A stretch of 64,000 nt of DNA from Hofstenia miamia. Lineage: Eukaryota > Xenacoelomorpha > Acoela > Hofsteniidae. The DNA is taken from NCBI GenBank assembly GCA_900660155.1, contig CABFPE010000005.1, forward strand, positions 263,222 to 327,221, read 5' to 3'. Under the pieces are notes generated by a model. That model worked only from the letters and a program-made list of their open reading frames with translations. It was not told the origin of the DNA and did not search any database. Made by a program: the position numbers and the translations under genes. Positions 49,285 to 59,442 of the stretch are shown here, one piece after another; position 1 is the first letter of the stretch; each line of letters opens with the position of its first letter.

Positions 49285-51021
49285 GTGAACTATGAAATTA
49301 CACTAAGGACGGTGCAAGAAAAGATATATTGTATTCTGCTTAACAGATTGGAAAAAATACTTCTAGAGAAACACGTGCTGCCACCTACTCAATTTGGCTT
49401 TAGGGCTGGTAAGTCAACTATACAGGCTATACATGTGCTGCGGCAAGCACAGGAGGCTTCTAGACTACGGAAAGAAAACCTTCTTGCGTGTTTCATTGAC
49501 CTACAAAAGGCCTTTGATTCCGTACCAAGGCCAGTAATTTGGCAGTGTCTATTAGCAATAGGCGTACCAAAACGGATAATTGCGATCATTAAGTCTTTGC
49601 ATGACACACCGATAGCACACATTCGCGGCGAACGTCCACAAGTAAGTTTTAAACTTGAGCGTGGAGTCCGACAAGGATGTGTCCTCGGCCCGTGCTTATT
49701 TAACCTCCTTTTCCACTTTCTGATCTGTGAGGGACTCCATGGAACCCCCAAAGGAATTGTTTTTAACTCTTTCTTTGGACAAGGGGAAGTGGAACTTAAG
49801 CACATAGAGTATGCTGACGATCTCTGTCTTTTCGGCCAGTCCGAGGAACAAATACAGAGCTATCTAGATGGCCTAGTTACAGTTCTAGCGCCACTAGGTA
49901 TTAATATCTCTGTACCAAAGACCAAGTGCATGTGGTTATCAAAAGCATCGGAAAGAACGTCTGATAGAGTTCATGTCTCTGGAAAGAACATTGAATTCGT
50001 ATCAGAGTTTAAGTACTTAGGCTCGATGATCAGCACTGCTGGGACAGCCCTCTCCGAAGCAAGACATCGGTGTAAAAATGTACTTGGCAAGATCATACGT
50101 TATCGGCGAGTAGCACGTCAGAATGGGCTTGGCAAAGCACTCTCCTTCTTACTCCTACGAGGCGTGATGGTACCCACACTAACGTATGCGTGTGAAACCT
50201 GGGCAGAATCTTGTAGGGAACTTGAGATGCTTGAGGCTTCCATGAATACCTGTAAAAGGGTTTTTTGTGGAGTCTCCTTATGGGAAAAGCTCACAAAGGA
50301 ACAAGTACACGGACTTATGCCTTTCCAACAAGTGCGCACTATAATAGCACGTAAGCGCTTACTTTTTGTAAGCCGGATGCTGGCGCACAGAGAAAGCATA
50401 AATAGTGGCGAGTTCCTAGAGCTTAGTATGACAAAAGCATCAATTGTTCCTGAAGGAAATGGCCACGTTGTCAGTGCACGCAAGAGTCAGTGCTGGGAGA
50501 AACGGCTTGTACTTGATGTGCAGTGGTTAATGGGTGTTACTCTGGGGGAGTCTCAACTGTTTTCCACTTTGACCACATCGTGCACTCATTCAAGAAACGC
50601 GAGAGAGGTTGTTAGCAGCCTATTAGAGTCAATCAACGGGGACTCAGCGGTGCTACGGGATAGAATTGCTGGGGCGGCTTATGCAGCAGTACCGAGGCTC
50701 ACACATGCCAGTACGAGACACCTGAGGTGCACGGAGTGTGCGCGTATGTTTTCTGCCCAAAAGGCGTTAAATCGTCATGTCAGAAATGACCATACGCAGA
50801 GCTCCACGACTATAGCGGATGCTAATTGCTGGAAGTGTGAAGCGAAGGGATGCTACAAGTCGTACAAGAGCAAAGGTTGGTACTTACGGCATATTAAGAC
50901 CTGTCACCCCAACCTTTGCAATCGAGCATTGATAGGCAACGAAGGAAGACACCAGGCTTCCGCCACCAATCTGGGGGCGTTGGAGGGGCCGGTTGCAGTC
51001 CTGCAGGAGTCTAAACTATAA
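49285..51021 (+). CDS. LINE reverse transcriptase with two C-terminal C2H2 zinc fingers (partial)
   Basis: This 578-residue open frame encodes the RT of a LINE, which copies element RNA at a nicked target. RT blocks in order: FGFRAGKST (37-45), FIDLQKAFDSV (70-80, first catalytic Asp), RGVRQGCVLGPCLF (126-139), YADD (176-179, catalytic pair) and FKYLGS (242-247). A YACETW block (301-306) follows in the LINE-type C-terminal region. The tail carries two fingers: C482-x2-C485-x12-H498-x4-H503 and C518-x4-C523-x12-H536-x4-H541, probably for nucleic acid binding. The listed start is a GTG directly after an upstream stop, so it is only where the frame opens; the true start was lost with the 5' truncation just before the first RT block. 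No internal stop or frameshift is seen. YADD and the block order make the RT call secure. The clade is open: the FKYLGS and YACETW signatures suit the RTE/CR1/Jockey-like range. Confidence 0.93.
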   Translation: MNYEITLRTVQEKIYCILLNRLEKILLEKHVLPPTQFGFRAGKSTIQAIHVLRQAQEASRLRKENLLACFIDLQKAFDSVPRPVIWQCLLAIGVPKRIIAIIKSLHDTPIAHIRGERPQVSFKLERGVRQGCVLGPCLFNLLFHFLICEGLHGTPKGIVFNSFFGQGEVELKHIEYADDLCLFGQSEEQIQSYLDGLVTVLAPLGINISVPKTKCMWLSKASERTSDRVHVSGKNIEFVSEFKYLGSMISTAGTALSEARHRCKNVLGKIIRYRRVARQNGLGKALSFLLLRGVMVPTLTYACETWAESCRELEMLEASMNTCKRVFCGVSLWEKLTKEQVHGLMPFQQVRTIIARKRLLFVSRMLAHRESINSGEFLELSMTKASIVPEGNGHVVSARKSQCWEKRLVLDVQWLMGVTLGESQLFSTLTTSCTHSRNAREVVSSLLESINGDSAVLRDRIAGAAYAAVPRLTHASTRHLRCTECARMFSAQKALNRHVRNDHTQSSTTIADANCWKCEAKGCYKSYKSKGWYLRHIKTCHPNLCNRALIGNEGRHQASATNLGALEGPVAVLQESKL

Positions 51022-51053
51022 AGCTCTTTGTTACTCGATTCCTAGGGCTTCAG

Positions 51054-51082
51054 GACCAGAACTGGTCGGTACCATCCAGTTC
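51054..51082 (+). other. Alternative hairpins in the LINE 3' UTR
   Basis: GACCAG and CTGGTC (51054-51067) form a 6-bp stem with a two-base loop as written. GAACTGG and CCAGTTC (51059-51065 with 51076-51082) form a 7-bp stem with a 10-base loop. The two stems share bases, so only one can form at a time. A 3' UTR stem-loop is a common recognition site for LINE reverse transcriptases; that role here is inferred. Confidence 0.55.
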
Positions 51083-51115
51083 TAAAGTTAGGACTGCGTT
51101 TGGGAGCCCCCACAA

Positions 51116-54100
51116 TATTAAGGGTAAATTCAAATAGTTTATTGGAAATTTTGTATTATCTATGAAATTAAAATGTCAGTTTGATAAATGGCTAAATTCA
51201 TTAAATTTTACAGCAACCTTTAGTTTAATTTTAGTAAAAACAAAAATGTAATTCCTCAAATTACACGAGCATAAATAAATTTGCTGTAATTGATTTATTG
51301 CCTGGTTGCTCATTAGGCTTCACAAAAATAATGGCAAATATTGAAAACTTGCAAATTAAATACCAAACTTTTAGCATTTATCATTTTGGACTTTAATCCC
51401 TGCCCTTGTGAATTTATCTTATTTATACAGAGATAGAGGCCCATTAGCGATTGGCTCTGTTTACATGATGAATATTCGGCGACTAAAAGTATGCTTCGCA
51501 ACCAATTCCAAGAATAAACAACTCTGGATTTTCTATATCAATTTTGGTCATATTCCAAACTCTATTTTGAATTAAAATGTGACCTATATAAAGCACATTA
51601 GAATAATAATGTAATTAAATATTTAATAACTTAATAAGGAAATCAAAGCTGTTAGTCTTGAAAAAACGAATTAGTCCAGAAATTTATCACAATTTATCAA
51701 ATGAAGTTTTCGACAATTTCGAATTTTATTAATTGTATGCTTTTTCATGCTGTGTTTTGTGGTACATTCTACTAAAAATAGCATGTTTATTGTTTGTAGT
51801 AAAATTATAAAACACATGACATTAAGCTACTTTACTGTTAGAGATTTAATTCATAGTTCGTTCAAACATTATAAAACGTTTAATATTTTAACTATGAAGT
51901 GGGTTCCGGTAGGTTCGGGCCTGAATATTACAAATAGGGACCTACTTCAATCTCTCATTAAGAGGGAGTCTCAATGCAATGTACATCGGTCGTGAACTGT
52001 GGAAGTGTACTCTGAAATCTTACCCTGCACAACTTTTCTACAATACAGCACAGTAAAAGTAACCTCAGACACCCTATTTCCTCTTTATGGCTTTCATTTG
52101 TTTTGTCCATACTTTCAAACAATTTTCGCAGGCTTATTAAGACATTTGGAAATGCTGGGATCTGAACACATCGATTTGTAGATATACTTCTATATTATGG
52201 AGAAAATTTGTAATAAAAAAATTCCTGCGTTTGATGTACATAAAAATGTTAATCACTTTTTAATGGAAATCTAATTTTTCAATTCTTACTATTCAGATTA
52301 TAATGCCCGCAAAAGGCCATGCCATCAACAACTAACATTGACTATTTCGTTTTCTGCAAATAGGCCACAAAATTTCCGCTCTAGCGCGCCTAAACCGGTT
52401 CGCAGCCGGATTTTAGATACGTTTATAACTTAGTAAGTCCTGAGTGTGTAGAAACATTTGTAGATACCATGACAAATTAAGTGGTCTCAACAGCATTATA
52501 CAAACAAAATAATTCCAGTAATAATCGTTTTAACTAACCTAAATGTTGTATAGTAATACTTCAAAATGTGGTATTTTTATTTTATTATGGTTTCACACAT
52601 TATATCTGTATACATGGCTATGAGGCTAAAACTAAAATCTGAAAATATTTTGTGTTTTTGTATGTTTTTTGCATTAAACGTTGATTATCGTTGACAATTT
52701 AATAGCAACATCATTAAGTGCAAAGGTCAAAATTATGTTTACATGATAACCTGATAAAAAGGAAATAATAATCGCGAAGAAATTGAATATCGGATTCCAT
52801 TCTTGTGATTCGCTCCACATTGACTGCATGCGAAATTAAATAATATTCATTGTTAAATGCAACGTTTTAAAAATTCATTATTAAAATTAAAAATGGAGTC
52901 AACGTATACGACAATACATAAAATCAATTCTATAGCATGAAGACCGTGTTTCCTTGCAACCATAATTAAAAATAAAAAATTAATTTTGACAAAAGCATTT
53001 AATTTAGCTTTCGAGAGAACCAACCGTGTTAATAATTAGGAAATCAATAAACACTGGCAATTGGATCACTTACACGATTTCTTAAATTCCACTGCAAGCG
53101 CCTGTAGCACGCTAAATTTCTAGAAATAATCAAAACTGACAGTATCATTAGAAAGTTAATGAAAAATCTTTAGGCAAAATCATAACGTGGAATCTACTTA
53201 CAAAATATCTATCTATCAGCATATGCTTCAGACTTTTAATAGTTTGTTTACTTGTTGAGAAGTTGAATTCAAGTCTAAGTTTACACCTGAATAAAAATTT
53301 AACTTAATCAATATTTAAATTCTTCCCAACAACAGTACTTTTTTAGAATATAAAAACGACATTCTTTACAAACTAGAAAATTAATTCTAATAAGAAACAT
53401 GTATACACATTATGATGTTAGCAAGCTAATAAGTATTTTGTGATTTGCTGTATAACAATACCTGTGCCTTTATAAGTTTCAGGTCATACAAAACATTTTT
53501 TAAAGGTTGGATTGTTCGTTTGAAAAAATATTTGTTCAGGATAAATTAGAACATTAATATCAGCCAAAAGCATAAAATTGAGTAAAAAAACTATGAATAC
53601 TGCTCGACTGAATAAACAACATACCGGTGCTGGCTTGAAGTTGTATATCTGAATATTTGTAATGAAAATTGATCTGATAAATAATGGCGTGATAAAGTTT
53701 AATTATTATTCCCAAATTCCCATCATAGATTCCATTTTTTGATGATTCAGGGCTTTTGAAAACATCAAAATTCCTCTTGAGCTACAAAACCCAGATAATA
53801 CAGGATGACTTTTCCTTATACACCCCAGTGTAAGATTTCTACAATTGCATGATTGTTAGCACCAAGCAGTAGAAAAAATAAAATATAAAATGTTACTGTC
53901 AGAATAATACAGTTGAAGATTTTCGAGATTATTACCTAAACTTAGTAATACAATGAAGAAAGGACCAACATAATAATTCAGACTCATATGATATACTTAA
54001 ATGATTCTTAAAATAATCAAAAGCTCATCCGCGTTTTTAAACATTGTATTAATTATAAGAACTGTTTTAAGATTTTTACTGTTTTTTATAAATTGATTTA

Positions 54101-54384
54101 GGATATTTTCTTTTACATTCGCCAATCTCAACCCTATCTCCTACATATATGTATGAATTCCATTTATAGGGGTTAACTGAACTCAAGGATTTCAAAACTT
54201 AATATTAGCAAAATCATATGACTTAAGCAATTATATATTGAATGATATAATAAAATTAAATGAAAAGCATAAATATAAAGCAAACAAACACTCTTGTTAT
54301 AAATTCAACAGGGTTTCATAACAAAGAAATTAAATCTTAGCGCAACTGGGATAAACGTTCTCTTAAAGCTTTCTTTAATTATAT
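51116..54384. other. AT-rich DNA, no gene seen
   Basis: No supportable gene. A GC-richer patch at 52375-52430 (TAAACCGGTTCGCAGCCGGA) has no partner repeat. Frames at 51747-51995 and 51999-52181 show no known domain. Confidence 0.45.
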
Positions 54385-54565
54385 GAAGCAGTCAGGGGTG
54401 TAGGCAGGCTTTTCTGAAAGGGGTACACCGCAGTCGTGAAACATAAAATATGAAGAACATAGGCACTAATAAATGCATTTTCCCACGTTCTACCAATGAA
54501 AACCAATTTTTAACACGTAGCGGGGGATAACCCCCTGTCTCCTTGCGTAAGCCATTGGAAGCAGT
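54385..54565. mobile_element. hAT-like MITE (165 bp) with perfect 8-bp TSD
   Basis: The element runs 54393-54557. The left tip CAGGGGTGTAGGCAGG and the reverse complement of the right tip (CAATGGCTTACGCAAGG) are imperfect inverted repeats. The octamer GAAGCAGT lies at 54385-54392 and again at 54558-54565 without a mismatch, the length expected for hAT. It also has inner mirrored GGGG/CCCC runs and no coding capacity. Confidence 0.8.
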
Positions 54566-55282
54566 CGTAGATTAAATTTACCGTTTTGATTCAGAAAATT
54601 GCTTCTCATAGGATCAGATCTTCACTAAATCTTGGAAATTCTTGAGAACATTTTGTAAGCCATATATTGTAAGCAACTCAAGTCATTTAGCGAAAGTTTA
54701 AAATTTTCATGTTCATAGGGCAAAATTCTGCTGATAAGCTTCAATAGTAGAAAAGAAGTTTAATGTAAAAATTACGCTTGAAAATAGTCAATTAATACTT
54801 AGTTCTTCTAAACTGTTAAGACAAGACTTCTCTAAACCACTGGATCTCAATGCAATATTTATTGAATTCAGTTAGACATATAGAAGTAAAAAACTTTGAA
54901 AAATACTGAATCACACAATTGGTTTAATTTTATGGAGGTTTCTTGAGTTCAATTCCTTTACAGTAACTGCCAATTATTGAGAAAGTATAATGCTTGACAG
55001 GTGTTTCTCGGAAAATCTTGACACCTGCTGTCTGACAGTTTACTACTGTTGTAGTAAACCACCGTTTTAATGTCTGAGTATTGTAATCTTTCAAGAAATG
55101 AACTTTATAATCTAATTAAGTTAATCCTTTGCATCTGCTAGCTTTCAAATTACTATTTGAAATGACTTACATATTGTAAATATTTCAAATAATATAATAT
55201 ATTAGCATTATTGAGAAGTCTGTGCAGTTTACACAAGGCGGATGATCCGGTAAAAAATGAATGATGCGGCTAACCGCATTAA
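54566..55282. other. AT-rich DNA, no gene seen
   Basis: No gene. The last 30 bases contain GATGCGGCTAACCGCAT, the outer part of the foldback described next. Confidence 0.45.
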
Positions 55283-55506
55283 GGGCGTCTACACGTGCTC
55301 CGGTTTAGTAGCCGCATTATCTCGATTTAATTGCTCCTCCGGAGCAGGACTCACTCCTCCGCATCAAGATATATTAGTGATAGATGAAGAAATTGTCTAT
55401 AATTTTGTTTGCCCTTTTCAATTGTGATTGGTTTTCTACCTTGTATGTAACCAATTAGAATTCACCAAATAAATATATTTTACAAAAGCGGAGCATGTGT
55501 AAGCCC
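55283..55506. mobile_element. Foldback MITE (224 bp) with GGGC tips
   Basis: The left tip GGGCGTCTACACGTGCTCCG pairs with the reverse complement of the right tip (GGGCTTACACATGCTCCG). Outside the tips, further mirrored words extend the foldback to about 55263-55580: TAGTAGCC (in the left half) with GGCTACTA (right flank), and ATGCGG with CCGCAT. The interior has GC-rich words such as CTCCTCCGGAGCAGG. Flanks GCATTAA and GGATTAG resemble each other, but no firm target duplication can be set. The superfamily is unknown. Confidence 0.6.
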
Positions 55507-55580
55507 GGATTAGTAAAATCTATAAAAACAATTTTGATTACGTGCCGTATTGGCTACTAGGCCGAATTTAGCTGCACCGC

Positions 55581-55675
55581 ATATATATATATATATATAT
55601 ACAGTTTAACATCACTATAACGTACAAAATATATATATATATATATATATATAGTATAACATCTTTATAAAGTAC
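55581..55675. repeat. Two-unit tandem repeat built on (TA)n
   Basis: TA run 55581-55601 followed by AGTTTAACATCACTATAACG, then TA run 55629-55653 followed by AGTATAACATCTTTATAAAG. The two units of about 48 bp are about 85% alike by eye, a local tandem duplication of a TA tract with its flank. Confidence 0.7.
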
Positions 55676-57714
55676 ATACAAAGAAATATAATAAAATTGC
55701 ACAGCATTAATAGTATGCATTTATCGTATATGAGTAAAACATCCAGTCATACAGTCAAAAAAGTGGATTACTTTTAGAAAATAAGCTACATTAGTTTGTA
55801 CAATTCTAGAAACCAATTTATTTGATGTTTACTAAAATATTTAAAAACAAAAACTCTATTGAAAAGTCTTTCATCAAATTTCTAACTTCTGCAAATTATA
55901 TTAGACAACCAACTTCTATGAATTTTGAAAAAAAATCATTCATGATTATTTTTAGACCTTCAAATGATAGAAAAAGTGGGCACACAAACATCAAGCTTAT
56001 TAATGTTGTCCATTTCAGTAGATTTTCATTGTAAAATTTCATTAGTTTCCATATTTGTATACTGTTTGTCGTCATATTTAGTTACGAAATCGTCATTTAA
56101 AATAAAATTTGACAACCAAAAACAAATTCTTGATTGACATTTAGTGTTAATGCATTATTTGAGGAATTATCAACTTGTTGAACAATAGTTATACTCTTCA
56201 AATCAAATGATATTTTTGTCCAAAATGTAAATCAAGGAATGCATGTTATTATAAAAATCGTTATCAAAAGATCCAAAGAATGCAAATATTGTTCTAAATC
56301 TAAGCATTTTGCTCAGTTTTGGCAACAAGTACAAGCAACTATATTATGCTAAATTTTTTACAATAGGCATGACGCATTCTATTCAAAGAGACTTCGCAGT
56401 CCTTGACCCTAGCAAAATAGGTATTTACTTCTAAAGCTTTCAGCTACAAGAAGCCTAAGGATTCTACAAATACCTAATATTAAGTTGCTTTCTAGAAGAA
56501 AAAATATCCCGCGAAATTCAGCTTGTTTTCACTGTTTTAACTAATATGCATTTAAATTTTACGAAACATTTATATCAGAAATAGTCACTTCAGCTTTGGC
56601 AATAACTATCAATCTTATAGAGCTTAAACAATATAATTATTGAAGAATCAAATAACATTTAAATTTTGAGATAAGCATATGATTAAAAAATTTCATGATT
56701 TTATCTTGGAAAATTCTTTTTAGTTGGTGCATTTCAATATTCTCTTTATGAAAACTGGTATCCTAAATTTGAATACTTAAAACCTTTTGGTTGCCAATTC
56801 AATTTTTAACTAAAAAGAGAATCTAAAAAATTTTTATGGCAAACCCAGTTAAGCTATCATTACAATTAATGATTCAACTTAGAAACATATAGATAAAATT
56901 AGGTATATAAGACCAACTTTTTATAGACAGTAAAGAATTACATTAATATATGCAATTTTTTAAGTTTTGTGAAGAACTTTTCAGGATTTTTATTTAAATA
57001 CATATACATAGGGCTGTCACTTTGATAAAATATTATGATGTCATGTGATGTCATATTGTTGAAAATTTTTTTGTCATGTTTTATTTAAGAACTAAAAAGT
57101 AATCTTAGTTTCCAAAATATCATACAAATTTAAATTCTTGTTAGTCTCTGAATTACTTTTAGAACACTATTAAATGTCTGAAAATTTTTATATCTTTTTA
57201 CACAATGCATCTAATTTAAATTTTTAAATTTTTAAATTTCATAATTGAAAACAGTGGTTTCCTAAAAATCAAATAAGATTACTGTTAAGCGTGGAGTTAA
57301 TTGTGCAAATAGATGTAAAATAGAGAATATTAGGTTTAAAATTCCAAGAAAATTTTTATTTTATCAAGTGGAATTTTCAGTTTTGCTTTAAAATTCCGTT
57401 GTGGTTCAGTAATAATAGAATCTGTGTTTTTGGATCTTGATGCATAAAAGTAACATTACTTTTTCTTCTAAATACCAAGCCTTTTTTTTCTGCAAGCAGT
57501 TTATCAAGCCGAAATGTTTTCAATTTATCTTAAATCGTTTAATTAATCAAGATATGTAAAATGTGAATTACTAACTAAAATGAAAAATAATGATTGTAAA
57601 ATAAATATTATATAAACTAAGACCCCTTCATTAAATTTTAGGTTACTATTTTTCAATTTAAGAATGTATTAAGATTTATATGAATGTCATTTTGATATCA
57701 ACACATTAATAGCT

Positions 57715-57719
<5 letters not shown>
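55676..57719. other. AT-rich DNA, no gene seen
   Basis: The short frame at 55822-56034 is lysine and asparagine rich with no known domain. Nothing else seen. Confidence 0.45.

Positions 57720-57749
<30 letters not shown>
57720..57749. repeat. (TA)n microsatellite
   Basis: Uninterrupted TA run after a T-rich stretch. Confidence 0.95.
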
Positions 57750-57750
<1 letters not shown>

Positions 57751-58520
57751 CAAAGAAAAACTTGAATTAATTTACATTAACTATAAATGTATGCGACTGT
57801 CTTTCGTATTATTTATAATCAAGGAAGTGTCATTGACGAAGACCAGATTCTCTTCCAGGAAATATTTAAAACATTCACATTGACAAACATCTCGTGTAGT
57901 AAAGTTAAATGGATCCAAAATTTAAAGTACGTCGCCATTCGTAAATTGCGCTAATCTGTTACTTTACTTCAAACTATAGTAAAAAAAGTTAAAAAATGAA
58001 TAATATATCAATCCACTGCCATTAGCTTTGAAAGGTATATCATTTAATAAATTTTATCCCGATTATTACTAAGAATGTTCCTTCATCTCAACATGCCCTT
58101 ACACATAAAACGAATGTTGGACACATTCGCTTTATGCACTGATTTTCAAAAGCAATTGAAGAATTTAAATTATTGACTTGGTACAATATAACTTTCCTAG
58201 AGATCTTGTGAAATTTTTTTCTTTCATATGAACGAAAACAATTGCAATAAGTGCTGCATTTTTACAAGTGATGTGTTTGAGGGCTTAGTTGTTGCCCTGT
58301 TTTATATTTTCTCATCAAATTCAATGATCAGAATATATGTAACATCTAGGATGTGTTTGCAAAGTTTATCAGGGAATAATTACTTCCCCAATAAGCCCTT
58401 TCTACAAAATAGAAAAACACTTGCAAGAAACCTAAGTTATTATTTCAAAATTCATTATGATTAGAGAGGACAACAATGTCTACTTCTACCTGTGCTGTTA
58501 ACAGCAGATACTGTTAATTG
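57750..58520. other. AT-rich DNA, no gene seen
   Basis: The frame at 58228-58464 starts with a Cys/Asn-rich peptide and matches nothing I recognise. Confidence 0.4.
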
Positions 58521-58792
58521 TAACAGCATCATGTCGCTGGTTAAGATGAAATAAGACGTAAGTCCCAATTCCAAAATATGGAGAAAAATCATTTTCAAAA
58601 ATATTTCACAATGAAATATTTCACAAATTTTCTGATTTTTGGTTGGCTGATTTTAAACAGTCCAATATATTTGAAATATGACATTGCAAGATTGAAGTAT
58701 ATATAAACAAAAGTCTAAATTGCCAATAAAACACATTTTGAAAATTTGGCACTTACGTCTATATGCATCTTAACCAGCGATATGTGCTGTTA
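58521..58792. mobile_element. MITE (272 bp) with long, near-perfect terminal inverted repeats
   Basis: The left arm contains TCGCTGGTTAAGATG, then AGACGTAAGT; the right arm read in reverse complement contains the same two words in the same order and spacing. TAACAGCA stands at both outer tips. A 15-base word, TGTGCTGTTAACAGC, occurs at 58491-58505 and again at 58783-58797; its core GCTGTTAACAGC is palindromic, so it can be read either as part of the inverted repeat or as a flanking direct repeat. There is no coding capacity. The superfamily is not assigned. Confidence 0.75.
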
Positions 58793-59067
58793 ACAGCTAA
58801 TCAAATTGGTTTCAACTACAAGAGCTTTATGCTACATTTTGCTATTTTAGGCATATTATAATTGTTCTGTGAGTTTATTTAAGTTTGCGCATTATAGTTA
58901 AAGAGGTAGTTTTAATTTTGCAACCAGTAACAACAGCAAAAAGTAAAAAAAGGGTGGGACATTTTCATTAGACTTAACCTCATTTGTTTTAATAGTTTAT
59001 TGTAATTTTATGTTTTTTTATTTTTAGAATAGCATAATCTTAGCTATTTACTATTTACTAAATGTGT

Positions 59068-59442
59068 GCATAAGTTAGGCTCTCGCGAATCAACACATTT
59101 ATCTGAACTTTGAGTGTATTTTTTTTTCAAATCCCAATTTGAATCTTACTGTATTAATTCTATTAATAACAAATGAAATACAAAATTGAAAATTCATTGA
59201 ATTTTCTTAACCCAAATTAAGAATTCGAATTTTAATTGGCGCAAGTCAAAAGCAGAAACTTGTTCACGAACACATCTGAAAATACATTGGACACATTTGA
59301 ATAATACGTAAACAAAGAAATACATCTAAATAACATTCGTAAAAATTCGAATATAAAATATTTTTTGAATTCGAATCTACCTTTGAATCCGAATCCGAAA
59401 TCTGAATCGAAGTGATAAGATTCGTAGGACCCTAGTATAAAT
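59068..59442. mobile_element. hAT-like MITE (359 bp)
   Basis: The element runs 59076-59434. The left tip TAGGCTCTCGCGAATC and the reverse complement of the right tip (TAGGGTCCTACGAATC) match at 12 of 16 positions, and the similarity continues inward around an ATTTATCTGAAC-like block. GAATTCGAAT/GAATCCGAAT words repeat near the right end. The flanking octamers GCATAAGT and GTATAAAT match at 6 of 8. A shorter TA target is also possible, so the superfamily is tentative. Confidence 0.55.

Larger units (their letters stand above)
49285..51115 (+). mobile_element. 5'-truncated LINE (non-LTR retrotransposon), open RT ORF plus 3' UTR
   Basis: The insert is obvious from composition: its GC is close to half, against about 30% outside. 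It begins within the reverse transcriptase, so the 5' UTR, any ORF1 and the endonuclease region are missing, as usual for target-primed reverse transcription that stops early. The ORF is followed by a short 3' UTR with two mutually exclusive hairpins (51054-51067 and 51059-51082). GC falls near 51115, where I place the 3' end. No poly(A) tail and no clear target duplication are visible. The unbroken ORF suggests a young insertion. Clade not assigned. Confidence 0.88.

Noticed and set aside
49389-50483. Minus-strand frames of 138 and 121 aa
   Set aside because: They are antisense shadows of the LINE reverse transcriptase ORF.
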